Source of the DNA: Gnetum montanum
Lineage: Eukaryota; Streptophyta; Gnetopsida; Gnetales; Gnetaceae
Direction: 5' to 3'
NCBI GenBank assembly: GCA_015680685.1
Contig: MNCI01025357.1
Span: forward strand, 628,789 to 692,788
DNA length: 64,000 nucleotides
Shown here: positions 23,814 through 33,017 of the stretch, piece after piece
How positions within the stretch are numbered: the first letter of the stretch is position 1
Layout of the letters: every line of letters begins with the position of its first letter
Made by a program: the position numbers and the translations under genes
The notes under the pieces: model-generated
Database searches by the model: none
What the model was told of the DNA's origin: nothing
What the model saw: the letters and a program-made list of their open reading frames with translations, nothing else

Positions 23814-25998
23814 TGTTGAGGCCAATCTTGCCCATGCCAAGCATGGGGCCACGATCAACACACATGTAGGCTATTATAGTTGCAAAGTAGTCAAAATGCA
23901 TAGATCTAATTCATAAGAATTCAACAAATGCTATACTAATTTTATGTAAAAAGAAAAACATACACAATAAGGTTCCCAACCATACATAAAAATAAAATAA
24001 AATATAAAAATTATGAATTTCAACAACTCCATAAAGCAGTTCAACAATTCCACCCTACAAATGATCAATATTGTACTTCTCAAGATTTTGTCTATTACTC
24101 TGTCAAAACCTACAAAGCATAAAAGCCATGTGATTGCCAGAATACTTGCACTATGTATGGCTTTCTTACTAATTCCCTTCAAAGTAGTAATAATGGAGAG
24201 TTGGGCATGTTTGTTCACCAAGAATAAAGATCGAAATAGAAGAGTCAGCACATCCAACTTCAACTGCTCCTTCGTATCAAAATTTTTGAGTCATCAAAAT
24301 TTTAGGTGACTCAAAGATTGGTGGGATCCAATTTATACCATATGCGTTTGAAGACTAGTTGTCGTTGGGTAACGTCCTGATTATGGAATTCCCAAAACAT
24401 AGTAGGTTACCAAAGTCAATAATTAAGTTTTTGGGTTGGAAGCCAAAAAAAAAATAAAAATGCAATGTTTGTTAAAGAGGTGCTAGTACCTACACTTGGA
24501 GCTGGAGCTGGATCATGACCTAACAATTTATTCACTACAGAAATGACAACAGCGAAAAGAAAAAAGGCAATCCATGAAGCCAGCCATAACGAAGTAGAAA
24601 ATGGGCTCACGAAACTATAAAAGCCCTTGTTGTCTTCCCCTGAGTCATAGCAAACAGTTATGACGAGGCCTGTTTCTAAGTAAGGCTGTGTGAAATCCAC
24701 ATAATTACTGCAACCTGTTGTTGCTCCAAAAGGTCCCATTGCGACATGAAAGTTTTGAGTTTCAATAAAGACAAAAAAGAATCCATTAACTTTTTAACAT
24801 ACCATACCAAAGAAAAAATGAAACAAAATGATATATTACAATAAATAACTAATATAACGCATGCACCTGATGGTATATTTGCTATATAATATTATCGTCA
24901 CGATCAAATGAGGCATTTCCAAGGTGGCAGACGTTATAGGGGAGCATGGAAATGGTCACGGTGGGTGGTGGACGGCAGTTGATAGAAATAGTGGTTGATG
25001 TTGGTTTCTCGCAAGTCGCTATGAATGAGGGAGAAATGAACGTCAAAAAATAAGGGCAAGAGCCAGGGCAAGTTCTCTTCTGGACGAGGTAGAGTCTCTT
25101 GAGGACATTCGCAGCAACTGTGTGGATGGCATGGGCTAGGTCCACAGCGATAGGCACATGGATGATGGTGCAGCAGTATCACACGGGTAGAACATGATTT
25201 TCTATCACTCAGAACACCTGTACAAAGATGATGCGGACAGTGGCGCACCGAACAATAGCGTCTCTTTCCTCCAGGGCATACAGCCTTGAAAATGCCAACG
25301 ACAGGCATGTGAGACATGCAATAGGAAATGGCAGACATAAGGTTGCTGTGACTACCAGCACTCTCAGGCAGGTGACCAACGGCGATAGGTGTGTGAGACA
25401 CAGCGAGGTAGAGGGGACGATAGATTGAGCCTCCTCTTCTCAGGTCCACAATGGTTTGTTTCTCCTGCAGGCAATGCGGTGGCGTTTGCAGTAGGCTGTA
25501 CTTTCAGTGGTAGCTAGTGGTGCACAGCTAGTGTCACAGGTGCTGCAGGCATCGGTCTTGCCAACAGTCGGCACACGTAGATGACGCGTAAGTAGCCAGC
25601 TCTTTCTCTCTTGGGATCTTGGACAACAATGCAGCTACAAACGCTATCAAGCTCTATCTCATTCCTGCTGCATACACTGGCAGTAGAGGGCAGTTAGAGT
25701 TTCTCTTAGCCCCTACGGCTGTCAAGAGGTGGCTAACGGTGGTTTCTCTCTCCACACGTGGCTAATAAAGATGGCTGACAGTGGCTTCTCTCTCCACGCA
25801 CAAATAACACACCGGAAGATAGTAGGCAAGCAGTAGTGGTGGTCACATTAAGGTGGTAGACAACTTTTACATTTCGTTTTCTCTCTCCTATGCATTGAAT
25901 GTTTTTCTCTTTTGGTCCATGTGACAAACATGAGATCCATCTTCCTCTTTTCTCATCTACTGGTGGCTACCAGCAACGTTTTAGTAGCATCCACAACA
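23814..25998 (+). repeat. 3' LTR of element E
   Basis: Starts TGTTGAGG after a purine tract and ends ACAACA, giving TGTTG/CAACA inverted ends. It is followed by aaTTGGCACCGATAGGCC, which looks like a primer-binding site rather than flanking DNA. Length is about 2.2 kb. Confidence 0.6.
24475..24755 (-). pseudogene. Glutamate receptor-like (GLR) fragment in the 3' LTR of E
   Basis: The minus strand gives HVAMGPFGATTGCSNYVDFT, QPYLETGLVITV, GFYSFVSPFSTSLWLASW, AFFLFAVVISVVNKLLG and then a Pro/Ala-rich end, without a stop. Plant GLR channels have the same succession at the end of ligand-binding segment S1 and the first transmembrane helix. A possible splice donor (agtgtaggt) lies at its end. It is better preserved than the copy in the 5' LTR and fixes the boundary of the captured piece. 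Fragment only. Confidence 0.65.
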
Positions 25999-26000
25999 AA

Positions 26001-26095
26001 TTGGCACCGATAGGCCGTAGCAAGACCAAGGAAATTTGAATTTTTCTTTTGAATTATTTATTATACTTTAAAATTGCAAAAACATTCAATTTAAA
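26001..26095 (+). other. Primer-binding-site-like sequence and start of a leader after the E 3' LTR
   Basis: TTGGCACCGATAGGCCGTA follows the LTR end after two bases. The AT-rich sequence beyond resembles the leader after the F LTR (aaatttgaatt in both). This suggests an LTR shared by two tandem elements, the second now truncated. Confidence 0.35.
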
Positions 26096-26303
26096 TTTTC
26101 AATTATTTTACTTAGTTTATTGCTTTTAAAATGTTGCATAGCCCTCTTTTAAAAATATTCAATTATTTTTATTTCTTTTAAAATGTTGCATAACCCTCTT
26201 TAAAAAATATTTAATTATTTTTCTTGCTTTCAAAACGTTGCTTAGCCCTCTTTAAAAAATATTCAATTATTTTTATTGCTTTCAAAACATTGCATAGCCC
26301 TCT
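26096..26303 (+). repeat. 52-bp tandem repeat, 4 copies, abutting hairpin cassette B
   Basis: Units aattatttttattgctttc, aaaacgttgc, atagccctctttaaaaaata recur with the ccctc core at about 26142, 26194, 26246 and 26298, a 52-bp step. Confidence 0.75.
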
Positions 26304-26306
26304 CCA

Positions 26307-26415
26307 ACTAAGACTATTCCTAAGTTTCCATACTGATACAGGAGGTGCCCTAGGTGATAGTCTCCTAAAACATGTTTTCCTAGGTGTTAATGTGACCAAA
26401 ATTTATGCATCAACA
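26307..26415 (+). repeat. Dispersed hairpin cassette, copy B
   Basis: AGACTATTCCTAAG (26311) pairs with CCTAGGTGATAGTCT (to 26363); the tail ends ccaaaatttatgcatcaaca. It lies in the leader between an E-family LTR and where gag would be. Confidence 0.7.
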
Positions 26416-26885
26416 GATGCCCACTAAGTGCCACGTCTCATATTCTGACCATCTATGCTCCTCATGGTAGAGACCTTCGCATCAATGTTGCCACCACTGT
26501 TAGTGCGCAATACCAAACCTTGATCACAACAACAAACCTTGAGCACAGTCCCTTGGAACTACGCTGTTGCAAGCCCATAATAACAAATCTCCACTCCCAC
26601 GCTTTGTTTATGCCCCATCCACTGAAACCCATGGGATAAAAAACGAAAAATGAAAACGCAAGCCTTCTTCCCCTCAAAAGCATGAATCAATCAATCCCTC
26701 TCATTCATCCATGGATCTATGGCTTAGACTGGCAGGCAAGAAGTAGCACTAAACAATCAAACAAAATATGGCCAAGTCTCAGTCAATGAGAGTTAGTGTT
26801 AGCACCTTCGAAGTGGGGTTCCTACCTCCCTCCCTACTATTGGTCTTTAAAATTGTAGCTGAGAATCGTTGTTCCTTTTGGCACC
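26416..26885. other. Non-genic DNA, nothing recognised
   Basis: No ORF with family character and no repeat seen; probably leader or truncated element sequence. Confidence 0.3.
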
Positions 26886-28490
26886 TATTGATGTCAACTC
26901 GCCCATGCTAGGCATGGGGTCATGATTAATAATTTTAAATCTAGAAATTTTCCAAAGCTCATTATTCTAATAAAGACTAAATTGCCAAAATACTTGATAG
27001 AAATGAAGTTGATCATGTAGCCCACCCCACTATATGAAATTAAGACTAAGATATGATCAAAATAAATACAAATATTCATATTTATTCGTAAATTCAGGGA
27101 CTCCTAAAGCAAATTGAGCTCTAGTTCTTGTATTAGAAAAGTTGTTTTGGTTTGAATGATTATGTGAGGATTATCAAATCCACCAAATAATCAACTATGT
27201 TGATTTTTGGATTCTTTCTAAATTTTATTAGTTGAATGGATTTTATGAATTAACCCTAAGACAAGCTTGAAAGGAAATCCTAAATAACCACTCTTAGAAC
27301 TTAGCAACAAAGATCTTCCATGAATCTTAATAAACTTTAAACTACCACATGTTAATAAACTTTAAACTATCACATGTTAAAGATATAATTAAATTAAAAT
27401 ATTTTATTTTATTTTAATATATATATTATAACCAACATAACCAAAAGCTTACGAATATAAATTTAAAAAGTTTATTACATTCTATCTAAATTTAAAAAGT
27501 GTAATCCTAAAAACCGAAGAATAACATCTCTCCGTGCAAATATTAATCCTACCATTTAATTGCATCAAATATGCTACATTAATCTTTTGTCTGTTAAGAT
27601 GTTTTGTAGATACATATACTTTATTTCAAAAGTCTCCTCTGAAAGAGGTTGAGTATTACCACTCCTAAAAAGCATGAACACTTGTATCAATTGATGTGTA
27701 AGTAAAATGTGATTAAGATGTAGAACATGATAAGTGATAGAATGGAAACAGCTGCAACAACATCGGAATGGACAATCCACATCATGAACAAGCTCCGCCA
27801 AGATTTGTAGAGGATGGTGGCCAAGCAACGCAAAGGAAAAACCATTCAGATGAAAGGTCCATGGAAAACATGAAGTACTTGCATTCAGTTATCAAGGACA
27901 CGGTATGTCTGCATCCACCTAGAACCATGGTGCTACCTCACCAATGCCTCAAATCAGTCACAGTGGACAAGTTCCACATTCCAGAGGGTACCAGGCTCTA
28001 TTCAATGTGATGGATGTGGGCGTTGCAGGCAGGTCGCAGCTGAGACGTCGGATGGTGGTAACCGTTGACAGTGGACGTGGTGGACGTGGGGAGTTACAAG
28101 CAGTCGTCAGGGACGTTATAAGACGTAGTGGGTGTAACCGACATGGGACGTGGGCGTTTAAACCATGTAGTGAGCAGCGGTAAGGAGGGAAGAAGGGGGA
28201 TTATCTCAAACCTCTCTTCTCTCCAGCAAGACCCATGGCGGTGGCAATCACGATTGTAGGAGGATCGGCCAACCTTTCCTCACTTTGATAGGGCACGTGA
28301 CGGCGATGACGAGCAACCTCTCTCCTCCCTCCCGATGGCAGTTAGCATGCAATAGTTGCCCCATGTCGACAGCAACAAGTGACAACAGAGGCCAAGGGGC
28401 GGCAATATTCCCACAACGGGAACAAACTCTCTCTCTCCACTGACAACAATGGACTAACAAGCACAACTGACAACAATGGACTAACAAGCA
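26886..28490 (+). repeat. E/F-family LTR fragment carrying a P450 piece
   Basis: The start (tattgatgtcaactcgccca, then tgctaggcatggggtcatga) matches the E LTR opening (tgccaagcatggggccacga). The middle is unrelated AT-rich sequence plus a P450 fragment. The end region (ggacgtgggcg, ctctcttctctccagcaag, tctctctccactgacaac) resembles the 3' portion of the other LTRs. It closes against another LTR opening at 28491. Confidence 0.45.
27735..28012 (+). pseudogene. Cytochrome P450 fragment (CYP71-clan-like)
   Basis: Two adjoining frames give an I-helix remnant (METAATTSEWTI, then MNKLRQDL and a stop) and, after a frame change near 27855, NMKYLHSVIKDTVCLHPP, LPHQCLKSVTVDKFHIPEGT and RLYSM. This is the segment from the oxygen-binding helix through the K helix to the first beta strands of plant P450s. 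The K-helix ExxR is lost (DTVC) and the PERF and heme-cysteine regions are absent, so it cannot encode an enzyme. It sits inside an LTR-like segment in the same orientation as the element. Confidence 0.75.
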
Positions 28491-28492
28491 CG
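28440..28492 (+). repeat. 26-bp tandem duplication at the junction of two LTR fragments
   Basis: ctgacaacaatggactaaca followed by agcac occurs twice in a row immediately before the LTR opening. Confidence 0.6.
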
Positions 28493-29997
28493 TGAGATCA
28501 ACCTCACCCAGGCACGGGGCCACAATCAACGTTGCAAAGTAGTCAAAATGCAAAGTAATTCAATTAAAAACTTACAAAGGGAAATTAAAAACTTACAAGA
28601 AAGTCATCATCATGCGTATATAGCAGTAGTACTACCGCGTGCATTCAAAACACGCAATTTGTATTCATGGATTGCAAATTACCAATTTCATGTGCACCAA
28701 AAGCAAGCCCATACGAAAGAAATAGTTCCACATCAGAGTAACCCACAATCACTCATTCACTCACTGTCTGACCCCCTAACTCAAATAAAACACAGGAACT
28801 GCGAGAGCCAATGCCAGGTTGCCAAATCCTTCCACGGAAATGGCGTACGCGACGCAAAAACTACGTGGCCGTGTGCTTTGATTTGATTTTGATGTTGATG
28901 CAAGAGGAGCCACGAGCGAGCCAAGAGAGAAAAATTTCTGATCATGATGCTCTGTTATTGCCGAATGCAGACGAGGATTACAGAAAGAATGAGAGCCGTG
29001 TGATTGCTCCTGCTGCGAATAGGAGTAGGAGTAATAGTAGTAATATCTACCACAGTCAATGCTACCATTTGTATTCGTCTATGTCTTTGTGTGGTTGGCA
29101 GCTGGTCAATGTCACACTTACTCAAGAACTGTAAGAGGGCTTACCATACTTAAAGCACTTACTTTAGTTAAACCATAAGTTAAGCCGGAGCTTTAAAAGT
29201 AAGGAAAGATATATCGTGTTCGCAGGTTTCACAGATTAAAGAAAAATCCGTGGTTATATAACTTACTACTTAGGCTGAACAGTCATGAAATATATATTAC
29301 GTCGGCAAGCTTTAAAAATTTTAAAATAATTCGTAGCGTGGGTGTTGGTTCGAAACAAAGAAAGTTGGATAAATCACCTTAAAAATTATTAATTTTTCAA
29401 TCCCAATAGAATAAAGGTTGTAATCAATCAACTGGGATTCCAATGTCGTGAATGGCGGTTGAAGGTGGTTAACGGGTTTCTTCTCGGCAGGCTGCTATAA
29501 ACAAGGAGGAGGGCGTTTCAGCAGTCTTCTCTCTACGAGAACATCAACAGCAATCGCAGGCGGATTGCAGACAGATGTTTTCTTTTCTTTTCTGCCCACG
29601 CGGCAGAGATCAACGCCCAACAGTGACGGGTTTTCACGGAGCCACAGCTCGCAGCCAGTAGGGGGCATAGCCTCTTCTTTAACATTCGAAGCGTGCAGAC
29701 GGCAACCACGCAGTAGGCGCGTCCCAGGTTGCGGGCACCAACGAATTTTCGTGGCAGGCCTGTCTGTAAACTGCCGCACGTCACAAAAGCAGTAGAAATA
29801 GATGCCCAATGGTGCTGGATTTTCTGGGAGCCTCTTCACGGACGTGAGACGCAACAGAACCAGAGGCGACACTAACGGTGGCTAAGCACGTGTTTGAAAC
29901 ACGCAACGCGGTGCAGTAGGCGGACCGGGTTTTCCTCTGTCTCCGCCACAACAATAGCAACAGCGGCAGCATCTGCATACAGAAAGCACCTTTTGTA
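28491..29997 (+). repeat. 5' LTR of element F
   Basis: The opening (ccaggcacggggccacaatc, then gttgcaaagtagtcaaaatg) matches the E LTR (23814). The later part (gaatggcggttgaaggtgg, gctataaacaaggagg) matches E at about 15710-15760. Between about 28560 and 29430 it has a different core with no match in E. The right edge is approximate. Confidence 0.6.
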
Positions 29998-30589
29998 GTG
30001 GAACCAGATAAAATTTGAATTGTGTATCGTCCTTAAAAAGTACACCAATATTTAATTTTGATTTTTTTTACTATGTTTATTTTTTTATTGCTGCATACTA
30101 AATCTCATTTTCATTTGAACATTTTTCATTTAAAGTTTATGCATTCTTTATGTTATATCTAAGTATCTTTAAATATTGTCGAAGTTCATTCATTGCATAA
30201 TTTTTTTTTATTTATACTTGAAAGAGGCTTAGTGGTTTAGAAAATAGAAGGTTTCACTTTAAAAAAGGTTATATAGGCAATTTGTAATTAGCAAATAAAT
30301 TTCATATGTAGATATTAGCAAATAAATTTCAAAGGTTGTATCTTTACTATTAGTTAATTGAAAAATTTTATTTTCATTAATGTTGTTATACATATGGTTA
30401 AGAATATTTCATTAATGAACTTCTAAATAGTGCTGAACTCTAATAAGTGCCCCAACAATATTTACTGAAAATTAGTTTTTGATAGTTATTATATAATTTC
30501 CTTGGTTTTCGTATAAGCATTTTAGTTCCACATTACTTTAGAAATAGTTAGCCTCATTATTATTATTATTATTTGTCACATAGCCCTTT

Positions 30590-30685
30590 CTAGCTGAGAC
30601 TATTCCTAGGATTCTGTATCCATATGGGAGACGCCCTAGGCGATAGTCTCCTAAAACAAGTTTTTAGAGGTTTACTGTTGATTTG
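30590..30685 (+). repeat. Dispersed hairpin cassette, copy C
   Basis: GAGACTATTCCTAGG (30596) pairs with CCTAGGCGATAGTCTC (to 30650). It lies about 590 bp after the F LTR and about 440 bp before the gag ATG. The tail is shorter and more diverged than in A and B. Confidence 0.7.
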
Positions 30686-32130
30686 CACTGTTTTTGTTTT
30701 TGCCTCCCTATTTTTACTTTTATTGCTCTATTTTAGTTCATTTTCAAATATCCAAAACTATATTCTAGCAATCCTTCTTTTAATTTATTTTTCTAACATT
30801 TAATTGAGGTGATTTAAATAATCCTTCTTTTAATTTACTTTTCTGAAATTTTGCAATTTCAATTTTACTTTTTTAAAAAATAATAACAGTAAATTAATAT
30901 AAAAAAATATATGGTATCAAATATTTTTCCATTTTCTTTAATTTTCACAGTTTATTAGCATTTTACATTTCATGTTATTTTTCATTTTATGAGTGACTCT
31001 TCTTACAAAACAACTCAACAAAGAGTTCATACTCCTACCCTAGTCAACCAACTACTCGTCATTTCACTTTAAGAAAACAACGAGCTTCACTTTTTCCAAG
31101 TTCAATTCTTAAGAAATCTTGGACTAAGATGGCAACCCATCAACCCTCGACTTCTTTAGTAAGAAACCCTTTTAACTTTAATAACTACAATGACATACCA
31201 AAATCCCTTTAGAACATAAATCTGTTCTTCGATCCGACAACCCCTACAAATGATGCCCACCAACACATACAATGTTTTGAAACCTTACTAGGTGATGAGT
31301 GGTGAGGTACCCCTACACTAAACCATACGAAACGACCGTAGCACACACAATCCGGTCGAACTCCGCAAACTAAATGCCTAAACGCCACAAGGAACACTTG
31401 GGGTTAATCGTTCGTTGTCTTCCTAGGCTTGGTTGTATGTGTCACGGTGTATGGTTAAGCAAGTCTGAGGTATATGATTTTTTTGGTATTTTTCGGTTTA
31501 TCTCCTATGCTAAACGGTGAAGGGTTAAGAAACTAAAACTAGCTCTAACTACATCACTAAGTCCTAGCGTCAGCATCCGTTCCCACTTGCCGTACATACC
31601 CTGAACTGTGCAACTGTGGCTACCAAACGCTAATCGTTACTGGGATTACCACACGTAACGCACGTGCTCGAAGCGATCGTACTGAGGCACCTAACTAGCC
31701 TAAGTGTGACAAGCAACCGATTCCTTGACTATCTGTACACATCCGTAGATGCTCGTAATCAAGTCATACTTGTCCCACGTTCTAGGAGGAAAGGGTGAGA
31801 GAAACTAATCACGATGAGTAGCCAATTCCTTGGCTAGCCGTACACATTTGTCAACGTTCGTAACCAAGTCGTACTCATGCTGCGTTACTAGGAAAGCAAT
31901 AAATAACATTAATTAAACCTATCCATGCACTGCAAGGTTTATCCACAAAGCTCGTCTTTGTTGCTGTACATAACTTGCGTTCAGGTACAAAGCTACTCGA
32001 ATAAAGAACCGTTCACTTGAGGGACTCCTACTGTGGGCACATGGAAAATATTCTATCTCTGGGGTGATTAATCCACCAGAGCTTCGCTACTTTACGCCTA
32101 GGATGTCAAATGAGGGGAGTGTCGCCTCTT

Positions 32131-32140
32131 ATTTATAGAT
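32131..32140 (-). promoter_or_regulatory. TATA box of the solo LTR
   Basis: ATCTATAAATAAGAGG on the minus strand; the same TATAAATAAG string is in G (43883, plus strand) and B' (about 37035, minus strand), downstream of GC-rich palindromic sequence. Confidence 0.55.
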
Positions 32141-32156
32141 ATGACGGCGGACCGCA

Positions 32157-32174
32157 ATATCGCGTACGCGATAT
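32157..32174 (-). repeat. Perfect palindrome in the U3 of the solo LTR
   Basis: ATATCGCGTACGCGATAT is self-complementary over 18 bp. GCGATATCGC-like motifs recur to about 32248, all just upstream of the TATA box in LTR orientation. Confidence 0.8.
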
Positions 32175-33017
32175 CGCAGGGAACGACGCGATATCATGTA
32201 CGCGATATCGCAGGGGATGCGATATTGCGTCGGCCGCGATATCGCGGCTTGTGCAATCCGCGTCTCATCACTAGGGATCCACAACATTGTACATAATGAT
32301 GTGGGATGCAGAGTGTTCATAACAACATTTAGGACCAAAGCAACCCAATGGTTCTAAATGCTTTCTAACACCTCTATTAACATGTGGCAAGAATTCAAAA
32401 GTAAGTTTTTGAATCAGTTTGACATATTTGCAAGCCCTGCTATCACATTAAGCAACTTTACCAGCCTAAGAAAGCTACCTGGGGAAAATGTTAGGGATTA
32501 TAACCTTAGATTTCTTCATCAACTTGCCTATGTGCCAAATGAGATGCGACCACAACCTAATAGTATACTCAACTTCTATCTTTCTACCATCGATCCATTC
32601 CTCGTTTATGCCATCAAATCTGATCCCAACATAATAGAAATACAAGGTGCAATGTCTAAAGCTGTGGAATTAGAGAAAATAACCCTTATGAACAGCATCC
32701 AAACCCAATTTGGGATAATAAATGTTAGTAACCCTATGTAATCAAACCCTCTACTCTTACCAACTTTTCAAATTTCTAATGTTATGCCTCAAGCTATTTC
32801 TCCCTTTCAACCAACTCAACCTTTAAGTAATTACTCTCAAGCCCCCATGTCCTCTTCATTCTTACCATTCAACATTAGTTTGAATGATGACCAATCAAAA
32901 ACCTTGATCCAATCCATCATAAACCCAAATGGAACATCAAATTCTGTTGAACCACCAATCCAAACTCAAGATTAGATGACCCAAATACTCACTTCACTAT
33001 AAAAACTATCCAATGAA

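Larger units (their letters stand above)
14545..25998 (+). mobile_element. Element E: internally deleted Ty3/gypsy element with two LTRs and a nested insertion
   Basis: The order is LTR (14545-about 16490), AT-rich leader, gag (16893), a join to the last part of integrase (about 17935), 3' UTR, nested minus-strand element A' (18135-22580), rest of the 3' UTR, purine tract tttgggggctaag (23801-23813) and LTR (23814-25998). The two LTRs align from the opening (TGTTGAGGCCAATC at 23814; TATTGAGGCCAACC at 14545) through a shared glutamate-receptor fragment to about 16430/25720. Element F gives the undeleted plan: almost all of PR-RNaseH-RT-RNaseH-IN is missing here. LTR right ends are uncertain. 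Confidence 0.75.
31293..32270 (-). repeat. Solo LTR (978 bp) with 5-bp target-site duplication
   Basis: Begins TGATGAGTGG and ends CTCATCA, with 7-bp inverted ends TGATGAG/CTCATCA. It is flanked on both sides by ctagg (31288-31292 and 32271-32275). Removing the insert and one ctagg restores the gag reading seen in element E. The sequence matches the LTRs of A', B' and G. Its TATA box (ATCTATAAAT, 32131-32140) is on the minus strand, so it is inserted antisense to F. Confidence 0.95.
31129..33017 (+). pseudogene. gag of element F, interrupted by a solo LTR
   Basis: ATG at 31129 (MATHQPSTSLVRN). The first 55 codons run to the insertion at 31293 and continue at 32276 (IHNIVHNDVGCRVF, TFRTKATQWF). 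After a stop at 32355 the ORF from 32358 has SINMWQEFKSKFLNQFDIFA, LRKLPGENVRDYNLRFLHQL and YVPNEM, the typical capsid core of Ty3/gypsy gag. An Asn/Gln/Pro-rich tail follows from 32784. Stops at about 31210, 32355, 32741, 32973 and 33001 break it, but the phase is kept: the 983-bp insertion plus duplication accounts exactly for the frame change. Confidence 0.8.
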
